Of a stretch of DNA of 64,000 nucleotides, positions 36,655 to 45,297 are shown piece after piece. A model generated the notes under the pieces. The model was not told where the DNA came from, did not search any database, and saw only the letters and a list, made by a program, of their open reading frames with translations. The stretch is taken from positions 315,001-379,000 of the forward strand of contig NZ_CP154260.1 of the NCBI RefSeq assembly GCF_039545795.1, written 5' to 3'. Numbering within the stretch: the first letter of the stretch is position 1; every line of letters begins with the position of its first letter. The position numbers and the translations under genes were made by a program. Source of the DNA: Chitinophaga niabensis. Its GTDB lineage: Bacteria; Bacteroidota; Bacteroidia; Chitinophagales; Chitinophagaceae.

Positions 36655-38010
36655 ATGAGTAAAAACGCAAAAATCTCTGTAGAATCACTCAGCCGTAAGC
36701 AGGTGGTGATTTCCATTGCCATCATCGGTGTGATGTTCTTCATGTTTGGATTCGTGTCATGGGTGAATGCTATTCTCATCCCATATTTCAAGATTGCCTG
36801 TGAGTTAAGTCATTCTCAGGCATACCTGGTCACTTTTGCTTTCTACATTTCCTATTTCATCATGTCTGTACCTGCTTCCTATCTGTTGAAGGCAACGGGT
36901 TTCAAAAAAGGGATGATGGTAGGTTTCTGGATCATGGCATTTGGGGCATTCCTTTTTGTACCTGCCGCGGCTACGCGCACTTATGCCATTTTCCTGATCG
37001 CTTTGTTTATCCTGGGTACAGGCCTGGCTATCCTGCAAACGGCTGCCAATCCTTATATTACCATATTAGGGCCTAAGGAAAGAGCAGCACAGCGGATCAG
37101 TATCATGGGTATCTGTAACAAAGCAGCCGGTATCCTGGCTCCATTGATCTTCGCAGCGGTAGTGCTGAAAGCTACGGATACAGACCTGTTCAAACAGTTG
37201 CCTGGTATGGATGCCGTACAGAAGGCGGCAGCATTGGATGAATTGATCAGCCGGGTAATTGTGCCTTACATCTGTGTAGGTGTTTTTCTTTTCCTGCTGG
37301 GCCTCATGATCCGTTTTTCTCCTTTACCGGATATTGATACGGACGAAGAATCTCCTGAACAGCAACGTGCAAATGAAGGCAAATCAAAGATCATGCAGTT
37401 CCCGCACCTGGTGCTGGGAGCCATTGCTATATTCCTGCATGTAGGTACACAGGTAATAGCGATAGATACCATTATTGGTTATGCAGGTTCAATGAATATC
37501 TCTTTGCTGGAGGCAAAAGTATTTCCTTCTTATACTTTGTTCTGCACCATTTGCGGATATATCATAGGCATCATAATTATACCCCGCTTCATCAGCCAGG
37601 TGAATGCATTGAGGGTTTGTACGATACTGGGCACCTTGTTTTCCCTGCTTATTATTTTCACGAACGGGCAGGTGAACTTCCTGGGGCATCAGGCAAATAT
37701 TTCCATCTGGTTTGTAGTGTTGCTGGGATTAGCCAACTCATTGATATGGGCAGGCATCTGGCCACTGGCGCTCGATGGTTTGGGCAAGTTTACAAAAGTA
37801 GGGGCATCCGTATTGATCATGGGATTAAGCGGTAATGCTATCCTGCCACAGATCTACGGACTGTTTGCAGATACACATGGATTAAGGCAGGCATACTGGG
37901 TATTGATCCCCTGTTATCTCTACCTGGTGTTCTATGCGGTGTATGGTCACCGTGTGAGATATTGGTCTGCCAACAAACGCAGCAGTGAAGGAAACGTCGC
38001 TATTCAATAA
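36655..38010 (+). CDS. FucP/NagP-type MFS sugar transporter
   Basis: The 451-residue inner-membrane protein has twelve hydrophobic helices. It begins with MFFMFGFVSWVNAILIPYFK, the N-terminal signature of the FucP (FHS) family of sugar:proton symporters, and continues with ILGTGLAILQTAANPYITIL. The Asn-Pro-Tyr motif in helix 4 and GAIAIFLHVGTQV in helix 7 fit the NagP/GluP branch that imports N-acetylglucosamine, fucose or related hexoses. It is placed just before nagA, which supports an N-acetylated amino sugar as substrate. Confidence 0.9.
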   Translation: MSKNAKISVESLSRKQVVISIAIIGVMFFMFGFVSWVNAILIPYFKIACELSHSQAYLVTFAFYISYFIMSVPASYLLKATGFKKGMMVGFWIMAFGAFLFVPAAATRTYAIFLIALFILGTGLAILQTAANPYITILGPKERAAQRISIMGICNKAAGILAPLIFAAVVLKATDTDLFKQLPGMDAVQKAAALDELISRVIVPYICVGVFLFLLGLMIRFSPLPDIDTDEESPEQQRANEGKSKIMQFPHLVLGAIAIFLHVGTQVIAIDTIIGYAGSMNISLLEAKVFPSYTLFCTICGYIIGIIIIPRFISQVNALRVCTILGTLFSLLIIFTNGQVNFLGHQANISIWFVVLLGLANSLIWAGIWPLALDGLGKFTKVGASVLIMGLSGNAILPQIYGLFADTHGLRQAYWVLIPCYLYLVFYAVYGHRVRYWSANKRSSEGNVAIQ

Positions 38011-38016
38011 AGAGGA

Positions 38017-39204
38017 ATGAAATTAAGAAAGATTTATAATGCCCGCATTGTTACACCTGCCAAAGTGATCCCGAACGGGAGCATACTGATCAGGGGAAAC
38101 AGGATAGTGGGGATAGAGGAAGGAAATATCGAAGCCGCAGGAGCAGAAGAATGGGATGCACATGGGAATTATGTGATGCCGGGTTTTATTGACATTCATG
38201 TACATGGCGGCGGCGGGGACGATTTCATGGATGGGGAAGAAGAAGGCTTTTTAAAGATAGCCCGTACGCATCTGCAATATGGAACCACAGCCATGCTGCC
38301 TACCACACTTACAAGTGATAAGGCAGGTATACTGAAAACCGTTCAATGTTATCAGCGCGCAGTAGCTAAAAATAAAACAGGCGCACAGTTCCTGGGTATG
38401 CACCTGGAAGGCCCGTACTTTTCAATGGAACAGCGCGGTGCACAGGACCCTGAGTACATCCGCAATCCTGATCCCGCGGAGTATGAAGAGATCATACAGG
38501 TAGCTGCCGGTGCTGTCAAAAGATGGAGTGCAGCGCCTGAATTACCGGGTGCCAATGCATTTGCGCGTTTCCTGGTGAAACAGGGCATACTGCCTTCCCT
38601 CGCACATACAGATGCTATTTATGAAGAAGCGCTGGAAGGATTTAAGAATGGGTATACACTGGCCACACATTTATATTCTGGTATGTCTGGCGTTACCCGC
38701 AGAAATGCTTTCCGTTATGCAGGTGTCATAGAAACTGCTTTTCTACTGGATGAAATGGATGTGGAGATCATTGCCGATGGCAAACATCTTCCTGCCGCTT
38801 TATTAAAACTGATCTATAAGATCAAAGGCCCCGGCCGCATTGCACTCATTACAGACGCTATGCGTGGTGCGGCTATGCCGGAAGGGCGCAGCATCCTGGG
38901 CAACAAACAATCCGGTATGAAAGTGATCATTGAAGAGGGTGTTGCCAAACTGCCGGACAGAACTGCATTTGCAGGAAGTGTAGCCACCGCCAATGAACTG
39001 GTACGTAACATGGTGAACCTGGCAGAAGTGCCTGTGCATGAAGCTGTACAAATGATCACCTCCACTCCCGCAAGGATAGTAGGGGTAGAGGACAGAAAGG
39101 GAAGATTAACGGAAGGCATGGATGCAGACATTACCATTTGTGATGCTGCTTTCAATGTACAGGCCGTAATGGTAATGGGAGAGTTTTTATATGAGAAATT
39201 ATGA
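38017..39204 (+). CDS. nagA: N-acetylglucosamine-6-phosphate deacetylase
   Basis: This 395-residue amidohydrolase matches NagA: DIHVHGGGGDDFMDG on the first metal-site strand, the metal Glu in MHLEGPYFS, His ligands in LAHTDA and THLYSGMSG (THLFNAM in E. coli), and the catalytic Asp in LITDAM. It removes acetate from N-acetylated amino-sugar phosphates in the cytoplasm. It overlaps the next gene by four bases (ATGA) and follows the sugar importer by six. Confidence 0.92.
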   Translation: MKLRKIYNARIVTPAKVIPNGSILIRGNRIVGIEEGNIEAAGAEEWDAHGNYVMPGFIDIHVHGGGGDDFMDGEEEGFLKIARTHLQYGTTAMLPTTLTSDKAGILKTVQCYQRAVAKNKTGAQFLGMHLEGPYFSMEQRGAQDPEYIRNPDPAEYEEIIQVAAGAVKRWSAAPELPGANAFARFLVKQGILPSLAHTDAIYEEALEGFKNGYTLATHLYSGMSGVTRRNAFRYAGVIETAFLLDEMDVEIIADGKHLPAALLKLIYKIKGPGRIALITDAMRGAAMPEGRSILGNKQSGMKVIIEEGVAKLPDRTAFAGSVATANELVRNMVNLAEVPVHEAVQMITSTPARIVGVEDRKGRLTEGMDADITICDAAFNVQAVMVMGEFLYEKL

Positions 39205-39962
39205 TACGGAAATTTAAGAAAGACAAGCTGGAAGTACGGCTGTATGAAGATCGCGCAGCATCTGGCAGCGATGCAGCCCGTTGCGTGATAGAAAAAGTAC
39301 AGGAGCTATTGGCTGTTCAGCCGCAGGTGAATATCATCTTTGCAGCAGCACCCTCTCAGAACGAATTCCTGCAGGCATTGCGGAAAGCGCCATTAGAATG
39401 GGAGCGGATCAATGCCTTTCACATGGATGAATACATCGGGTTGAAAGGAAATGCACCGGAACGTTTCGGCAGTTTTCTTTACAATGCCATATTCGGAAAG
39501 GTACCTTTCCGTTCTGTTCATTACCTGAATGGCAATGAGCAGGACATCACCCGGTACAGCGATCTGCTGACACAGTATCCAACAGATATTGTATGTATGG
39601 GTATTGGCGAAAATGCACACATCGCATTCAACGATCCGCCGGTGGCAGATTTTAACGATCCATACCGGGTGAAGGTAGTAGAACTGGATGAAGCATGCCG
39701 CATACAACAGGTGAATGATAAATGTTTCGCCACCTTTGCAGATGTACCTACACACGCTATTACGTTAACCATACCAGCATTGATGGCCGCCAGGTTTGTT
39801 TATTGCATTGTGCCCGGTCCCACAAAAGCAAACGCAGTATACAACACGCTGCATGGGGAATTAAGGGAATCAGTACCGGCTACTGCATTGAGGGAACATG
39901 AAAACGCTATAATGTTCATAGATCAGAAGAGCGGAAGTTTGCTTGCTGGCCTTGATGTTTAA
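39201..39962 (+). CDS. glucosamine-6-phosphate deaminase-like protein with altered active site
   Basis: The 253-residue protein belongs to the NagB/6-phosphogluconolactonase fold: FHMDEYIGL carries the catalytic Asp and Glu, and GIGENAHIAFNDPP corresponds to E. coli NagB GxGxDGHIAFNEP. The ring-opening Asp (141 in E. coli) is Asn here, the next Gly is Ala, and Glu148 is Asp, while His143 is kept. It may therefore act on a different amino-sugar phosphate or as an isomerase. Its start overlaps nagA, so the two are translationally coupled. Confidence 0.85.
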   Translation: MIRKFKKDKLEVRLYEDRAASGSDAARCVIEKVQELLAVQPQVNIIFAAAPSQNEFLQALRKAPLEWERINAFHMDEYIGLKGNAPERFGSFLYNAIFGKVPFRSVHYLNGNEQDITRYSDLLTQYPTDIVCMGIGENAHIAFNDPPVADFNDPYRVKVVELDEACRIQQVNDKCFATFADVPTHAITLTIPALMAARFVYCIVPGPTKANAVYNTLHGELRESVPATALREHENAIMFIDQKSGSLLAGLDV

Positions 39963-39977
39963 TCTGCAGAACTATTC

Positions 39978-41264
39978 ATGAAAACGATCAGGGTTGTAAA
40001 TACAGGTGCAGAATTTGAACGGGAGAAACTGAACGGGCCGTTTGGCTTCAAGGGAGCTTACCTTTCTGAACTCTGGCAGGCAGTATCAAAGTTAAAAGCC
40101 ACCTCCGGCGAAAGTGCCATTGGTGTAGCCACGCAAAGTATCCTGTATGCGGATGCGGACCTCTTTGTGAATAATACGGAACCAGGCGGGAATGCGCTCA
40201 TGTTTGTGCTGGTGAATGAAGCCCTGAAGCTGGTAAAGGAAACACCTTTTCAGCACCCGGTAGAGTTGATGGAAAAGATCATGCCTGCCTTACAGGAAAC
40301 GGCAAAGCGGGTTACGGGGAAAGAGGACCTGAATCAGAATTTTATATACAACGCCATGGTGAGCATAGACAATGCTGCCTGGTTGTTGTACGCTAAAGAA
40401 AATGGGATCACTTCCTTTGATGACATGGTGCCAGCTCCTTACCAGTCAGCACTTAAGCATCATAATAAACGGATCGCCATTATGTACCAGGTGCCGTACG
40501 ACATGCCAATGTCCCACCTGGTGAATGCTATGAAAGAAGGCTACTTTGTTATAAAAATTAAAACCGGGTTTCCGGGATCGCAGGAAGTGATGCTGGCGCG
40601 TGATATGGAAAGGCTCACGCAGATCCATCAAACACTGAAAGACTACAGAACGCCGCATACCGCCAATGGCAAACTCATTTACACCATGGATGCAAACGGC
40701 CGGTATGAAACAAAATCCTTGCTGCTAAAATACCTGGACCATGCAAAGAAGATCGGCGCACTGGATCAGGTGCTGTTGTATGAAGAACCTTTTGTGGGAT
40801 CCAATGATGAGGAGGTGGGAGATCTGGGCATCCGCATTGCAGCAGATGAAAGTGTGCATGTAGTGGCAGATGCAGAGAAAAGGATAGCGCAGGGCTACGG
40901 TGCACTGGTGCTGAAGGGTATTGCCAAAACACTAAGCCAGTCCATGAAGATTGCGGCTTTTGCACAGGAGTTTAACATTCCCTGCCTTTGTGCAGACCTT
41001 ACGGTGAACCCGGTATTGGTTGAATGGCATAAGAATCTGGCTGCAAGGATAGCGCCCTTTCCGGGTATTGGAATGGGCCTCATGGAAACCAACGGGGACC
41101 TGAATTATGAGAACTGGGAAAAGATGACCGGTTATCAAAAGTTAGCAGGCGCTTCCTGGATGCAAAGGAAGAATGGCGTGTTTGAACTCAACCAGGATTT
41201 CTACAACACCAGCGGTGGCATTTATGAAGTGCCCCGCCATTATGAAGAGATGTTCATTTCTTAA
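39978..41264 (+). CDS. enolase-superfamily (mandelate racemase-like) enzyme
   Basis: The 428-residue product has an N-terminal capping domain and a modified TIM barrel with enolase-superfamily features. These are a KxK motif (FVIKIKTGF), metal ligands Asp in YTMDANG, Glu in LLYEEPF and Asp/Glu in IAADESV, and a C-terminal lysine strand (ALVLKGIAKTLS). Such enzymes abstract a proton next to a carboxylate, typically to dehydrate or epimerise sugar acids. In a NagA/NagB-like unit this suggests that an acidic amino-sugar derivative is processed. It has no signal peptide. Confidence 0.85.
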   Translation: MKTIRVVNTGAEFEREKLNGPFGFKGAYLSELWQAVSKLKATSGESAIGVATQSILYADADLFVNNTEPGGNALMFVLVNEALKLVKETPFQHPVELMEKIMPALQETAKRVTGKEDLNQNFIYNAMVSIDNAAWLLYAKENGITSFDDMVPAPYQSALKHHNKRIAIMYQVPYDMPMSHLVNAMKEGYFVIKIKTGFPGSQEVMLARDMERLTQIHQTLKDYRTPHTANGKLIYTMDANGRYETKSLLLKYLDHAKKIGALDQVLLYEEPFVGSNDEEVGDLGIRIAADESVHVVADAEKRIAQGYGALVLKGIAKTLSQSMKIAAFAQEFNIPCLCADLTVNPVLVEWHKNLAARIAPFPGIGMGLMETNGDLNYENWEKMTGYQKLAGASWMQRKNGVFELNQDFYNTSGGIYEVPRHYEEMFIS

Positions 41265-41275
41265 AAATAGCAAAC

Positions 41276-42211
41276 ATGTCAAATTCAATGGACAGGCGGA
41301 ATTTCGTCAGGAACATGGCAGCATCTGCTTCCGGTATTATCCTGGGAAGTACAATGCTCGCAGCTGCTGAAGCAGAAACCGCTATTCCGCCGTATTCTCC
41401 CGAAGGCCGGATCAAAAAAATGTTGGGGTACCGGAAATTAGATGCACACGTGCACCTGGGCCTTTCCGCGGACCTGCCGGAAGTAAATGTGGATTTTGCT
41501 GACAGGTTGGGAATAGATAAGATGTTCCTCTCAAAACCCGTGACTAGGGGTTTGGGCACGCCGGATGAATTCCGTGCCTGCAATGATGTGATCCTGGCTG
41601 CTATGAAGAAGTATCCAAACAAACTGGCTGGTATGCTCACCCTCAATCCGCAGTATGGAAAGGAATCGCTGGAAGAGATAAAACGTTGTGTGGGAGAAGG
41701 TATGATAGGGGTGAAGGTGTATTACCAGGTAAAGATCAATGATCCTTTATTCTACCCCATCGTGGAAAAACTGATAGACCTGAAAATGATCATGCTCATG
41801 CATGCGGAAGCTACACTGGGTATTGCCGGTTATCGTATGAAGTATGATCAGAAGATCAAACCACAGGTTTCCCTCCCGGAGAATTTTGTGGAGATCGCTG
41901 CAAGATACCCCGAGGCCATGTTCCAGTATGCACATACCGGCGGCGGCCCTGATTGGGAATATGCCTGCAAGTGTCTGCGCAATAGTCCTAATGTATATGT
42001 GGATGTTTCCGGCAGCAATAATGAAAATAATATGGTGGAGTTTGCTGTTGCCACATTAGGTTTAGAGAGGGTGTTCTTTGGTTCTGATAACATGTATTAT
42101 CAGTCTGTGGGTAAGATCATGGATGCCCGTTTAACAGAGGAACAGAAAAAGAAGATCTTCTTCGATAATTACAATAACATCCTGAAAAAAGGAGGCTATC
42201 ATGTTAATTGA
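41276..42211 (+). CDS. Tat-signal amidohydrolase-2 family protein
   Basis: This 311-residue protein starts with a Tat-like signal (DRRNFVRN, then ASASGIILGSTMLAAA). A TIM-barrel metal hydrolase of the amidohydrolase-2 family follows: the YRKLDAHVHLGLS HxH motif, GVKVYYQ, a His in MLMHAEAT, AHTGGGPDW, and the C-terminal FFGSDNMYY Asp. The fold includes decarboxylases and lactonases. It overlaps the next amidohydrolase gene by 11 bases, so an exported and a cytoplasmic homologue are made together. Confidence 0.85.
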   Translation: MSNSMDRRNFVRNMAASASGIILGSTMLAAAEAETAIPPYSPEGRIKKMLGYRKLDAHVHLGLSADLPEVNVDFADRLGIDKMFLSKPVTRGLGTPDEFRACNDVILAAMKKYPNKLAGMLTLNPQYGKESLEEIKRCVGEGMIGVKVYYQVKINDPLFYPIVEKLIDLKMIMLMHAEATLGIAGYRMKYDQKIKPQVSLPENFVEIAARYPEAMFQYAHTGGGPDWEYACKCLRNSPNVYVDVSGSNNENNMVEFAVATLGLERVFFGSDNMYYQSVGKIMDARLTEEQKKKIFFDNYNNILKKGGYHVN

Positions 42212-42986
42212 TATTAATTCGTTTGTAGGCCACTGGCCTTTCAAACGCCTGCATAGTAATAATTGCGAGGGCCTGCTGGGCAGGATGAATGAATACGGGG
42301 TGGATCTTTCCCTCGTGACCAATATCCATGGCATTTTCTATAAAAATACCCAGTCCGCCAATGAAGAGCTGATGGAGGAAATACGTTCAAAGAAAGCATA
42401 TAAGGACCGTTTCATGCCCTTCGGCATCATCAACCCCATTTATGCGGGCTGGAAGGACGACTTTAAAACATGCGTGGAAAAATTCGGGATGAAGGCCATC
42501 CGCGTGTTTCCCGGGTACCACGATTACGAAATAGATGATCCAAACCTGGTAGAACTGACCAAAATGGCCAGGGATAAAGATGTGGCCATTGTACTCACCA
42601 TGCGCATGGTAGATGTACGCCAGCGTTCCTGGATGGACCTGCCAAAGGAATGGTCCCTGAAAGATTACCTGCCATTGCTCAAAGCAGTACCGGATGCCAG
42701 GTATATGCTGATGAACCTGGCCACAGGTATAGCCTTGAGCCCGGAAGAAGAGGCGTTGGTAAAGAGCAGCAATGTACTGTTTGATACCTCCGGCCGCCAT
42801 ATCGTGAACTTTGCCTCTGTTTTCAAACGTTTCGGGAAGGAGCGGTTTGCCTTTGGCACTCACTTCCCCATACTGGACTATTACTCCGGCCTGTTGCGGA
42901 TTGAGAGCTTGCGGAAAGAGGAGGCTACGGAGGCTGATAAGGCACTGTTCTGTTCCGGTAACGTCAGCAGGTTCCTGAAGTTATAA
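42201..42986 (+). CDS. amidohydrolase-2 family protein, cytoplasmic
   Basis: The 261-residue protein begins directly with the first barrel strand (MLIDINSFVGHWPF), without signal peptide. The usual HxH pair reads INSFVGH, so the first metal histidine is replaced by Asn. Later features are GMKAIRVFPGYHDYE, MLMNLATG where the second His of many relatives is expected, and FAFGTHFPILD. The site may use fewer metals or none. It is the last gene of the operator-D unit. Confidence 0.8.
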   Translation: MLIDINSFVGHWPFKRLHSNNCEGLLGRMNEYGVDLSLVTNIHGIFYKNTQSANEELMEEIRSKKAYKDRFMPFGIINPIYAGWKDDFKTCVEKFGMKAIRVFPGYHDYEIDDPNLVELTKMARDKDVAIVLTMRMVDVRQRSWMDLPKEWSLKDYLPLLKAVPDARYMLMNLATGIALSPEEEALVKSSNVLFDTSGRHIVNFASVFKRFGKERFAFGTHFPILDYYSGLLRIESLRKEEATEADKALFCSGNVSRFLKL

Positions 42987-43006
42987 ATTTGCTTTATTTG
43001 AGAATG

Positions 43007-43037
43007 AGGGAGCGTACACGTAATTATGTTAAATTTG
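43007..43037 (+). promoter_or_regulatory. LacI gene promoter with degenerate operator E
   Basis: AGGGAGCGTACACG (43007-43020) contains one good half of the palindrome, read on the minus strand as CGTGTACG. A TAAATTTG -7 element follows at 43030-43037, 33 bases before the ATG. The half-site in the promoter suggests autoregulation. The GGGAGCGTAC part recurs at 48072-48081. Confidence 0.6.
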
Positions 43038-43070
43038 ACGCCGGATGTTCATCCTTAACTACCAAAGCTC

Positions 43071-44153
43071 ATGAAATTATCAAATAAAGACAAAGACAAT
43101 AAGAATAACCAGCTGTCAGGCATCAAGGAAATTGCCCGCAGAGCAAATGTGTCCATTGCCACGGTAGACCGTGTGATCCACAACAGAACTGGTATCGCCA
43201 AGAAAACGAAGGAGAAGATCCTCGATATTATCAAGGAATTAAACTATCAGCCTAATATACATGCCCGGCGCCTGGCCCTGGCTAAACAGTTCAGGATAGC
43301 CACGCTCATTCCCCAACGGTCCAAAGAAACCAGTTACTGGGAGGGTCCGCTGAAAGGAATAGACACGGCTTCTGCCGAAATAAGCCAGTATGGCGTAGTG
43401 CTGGAGAAATTCTTCTATGACCAGGATTCCATCTCCTCCTTTCAGCAACAGTCGCAACTGGTGCTGAAAAGCAAACCGGATGGCATCCTGCTCGCGCCCT
43501 CTTTTATTGAAGAGTCCGTGAGCTTTGTACAGAAATGCCAGAAACAGAACATCCCTTATGTACTGATGGACTCTGATCTGCCGGTTGAAGGAAGCCTAGC
43601 CTATATTGGCCCCCAGTTGAACGCCAGCGGTAACCTCTCTGCACACCTCATCAGTTACCTGATCGGGAAAAACGACAGTATCCTGATCGTGAATATCTCT
43701 AAGGAGCTGGACGGTCAGCACCATCTGTTGAAGAAAGAAGAAGGTTTCAGGAATTATTTCCGAACCCACCGCTGGGATAACAAGATCCTGAAGATCAATA
43801 TCAATAAAACAGATGTTAAGTCTATAGAAAAGGGACTGTCCACCGTGTTCAAAGAAAATCCGGGGATCAAAGTAGTGTTCGTCACCAATTCCCGGGTATC
43901 CAATGTGGCCGCATTTGTGAAGGACCTGGACAGGAAGGTGATCCTCGTAGGGTACGACTTTGTGAACGAGAACATAGAATATATTGAGAAAGGAGTGATC
44001 GACTTCCTGATCTGTCAGAAACCACTCGAGCAGGCTTACAAAGGAGTGATGACCATCTATCAGCACTTGGCTGCCTCCGCACCGGTGGAAAAGGTCACTT
44101 TCATGCCTATTGATATCATCACCCGGGAGAATTACAAGTTTTACAATTATTAA
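43071..44153 (+). CDS. LacI/GalR-family regulator
   Basis: This 360-residue protein has an N-terminal LacI headpiece (GIKEIARRANVSIATVDRVI, then the hinge helix region NIHARRLA near residue 65). A periplasmic-binding-protein-like ligand domain follows (FRIATLIPQRS, GILLAPSFIEESV, YVLMDSDLP, VFVTNSRVSNVAAFV). LacI proteins bind CpG-centred palindromes and release them on sugar binding. As the only LacI gene in the window, set among seven such sites and with one in its own promoter, it is the best candidate for the regulator of the whole glycan region. Confidence 0.93.
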   Translation: MKLSNKDKDNKNNQLSGIKEIARRANVSIATVDRVIHNRTGIAKKTKEKILDIIKELNYQPNIHARRLALAKQFRIATLIPQRSKETSYWEGPLKGIDTASAEISQYGVVLEKFFYDQDSISSFQQQSQLVLKSKPDGILLAPSFIEESVSFVQKCQKQNIPYVLMDSDLPVEGSLAYIGPQLNASGNLSAHLISYLIGKNDSILIVNISKELDGQHHLLKKEEGFRNYFRTHRWDNKILKININKTDVKSIEKGLSTVFKENPGIKVVFVTNSRVSNVAAFVKDLDRKVILVGYDFVNENIEYIEKGVIDFLICQKPLEQAYKGVMTIYQHLAASAPVEKVTFMPIDIITRENYKFYNY

Positions 44154-44202
44154 GTCTGGCAGGAATATTTTATAAGTATCTTATTATTTTTTGTGTATTT
44201 TA

Positions 44203-44216
44203 CGGGTACGTAAACG
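44203..44216 (+). promoter_or_regulatory. LacI-type operator F
   Basis: CGGGTACGTAAACG follows a TATTTTA box and lies 27 bases before the exported oxidoreductase gene. Confidence 0.75.
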
Positions 44217-44243
44217 GAGCCTATCACTAAACAGCTTTAAGCG

Positions 44244-45281
44244 ATGCAAAAGAATCAACCGCGTAGACAGTTCATCAAACAAACACTATATGCAGGCATC
44301 GGTGCAGGCATACTTTCCCAGTTGCCTTTCCAGGCATTTGCCGGTTCCGCAAAAGGAGAAGCAGGTAAACGCATTGGTATCATCGGGTTGGATACTTCTC
44401 ACAGTATCGCTTTCACCAACTTACTGAACAATCCTGAAGCAGGAGACAAACTCAAAGGATACAAAGTAGCGGCTGCTTATCCTTATGGTAGTAAAGACAT
44501 TGAAAGCAGTGCCAGCAGAATACCGGATTATATCAACCAGGTAAAAGCAAAAGGTGTGCAGATCACGGGTTCTATTGCGGAGTTACTGGGTATGGTGGAT
44601 GTGGTGCTGCTGGAAACCAACGATGGCCGTTTGCATTATGAGCAGGCCATGGAAGTGATCAAGGCTGGCAAGAAACTGTTTATAGACAAACCGATTGCCA
44701 ATAGCATGAAAGATGCCATTGCCATCTTCAAAGCGGCGAAGGAGAAAAATGTACCCGTATTCTCTTCCTCTTCCCTGCGTTTCACGGCAGGTATGGAAGA
44801 GGTGAAAAGCGGAAAGAAGATCGGAAAGATCATTGGAGCGGATACATATAGCCCCGCTAAACTTGAAAAAACACATACCGACTTTTACTGGTACGGTATT
44901 CACGGCGTGGAAATGTTATTCACGGCCATGGGTACCGGTTGCAAAACGGTCACACGTTTTTACCAGGATAATATGGACGTTGTGGTAGGCGTCTGGGGAG
45001 ACGGACGGATAGGTACCTTCAGGGGAACCCGTGCCGGCAAAGCACTGTATGGTGGCACCATCTTTGGCGAGAATGGCAATGCCACCTATGGTGCTTTTTC
45101 CTATGAAAGCCTGCTGAACGAGATTATCCTCTTCTTTGAAACAGGCAACCCGCCTGTACCCGCAGCAGAAACACTGGAGATCTGTGCTTTTATTGAAGCC
45201 GCACAGAAAAGTAAATTGAATGGAGGAAAACCCGTGAGCATGCAGGAGATATTCAGACATTATAATTACAAGCCTCAGTAA
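44244..45281 (+). CDS. exported Gfo/Idh/MocA-family oxidoreductase
   Basis: The 345-residue product has a twin-arginine signal (PRRQFIKQTLYAGIGAG ending QAFAGS). A Rossmann domain follows (RIGIIGLDTSHSIAF), then the family's KLFIDKPIANS segment carrying the catalytic-site Lys (usually EKP), and a C-terminal alpha/beta sheet domain with FYWYGIHGVEMLF. Relatives oxidise or reduce sugars and inositols with NAD(P). Glucose-fructose oxidoreductase of Zymomonas is a Tat-exported precedent with tightly held NADP. It is the first gene of the operator-F unit, 16 bases before an exported aminotransferase, suggesting oxidation to a keto-sugar coupled to amino transfer or its reverse. Confidence 0.87.
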   Translation: MQKNQPRRQFIKQTLYAGIGAGILSQLPFQAFAGSAKGEAGKRIGIIGLDTSHSIAFTNLLNNPEAGDKLKGYKVAAAYPYGSKDIESSASRIPDYINQVKAKGVQITGSIAELLGMVDVVLLETNDGRLHYEQAMEVIKAGKKLFIDKPIANSMKDAIAIFKAAKEKNVPVFSSSSLRFTAGMEEVKSGKKIGKIIGADTYSPAKLEKTHTDFYWYGIHGVEMLFTAMGTGCKTVTRFYQDNMDVVVGVWGDGRIGTFRGTRAGKALYGGTIFGENGNATYGAFSYESLLNEIILFFETGNPPVPAAETLEICAFIEAAQKSKLNGGKPVSMQEIFRHYNYKPQ

Positions 45282-45297
45282 ATAAATAATTGTCATC

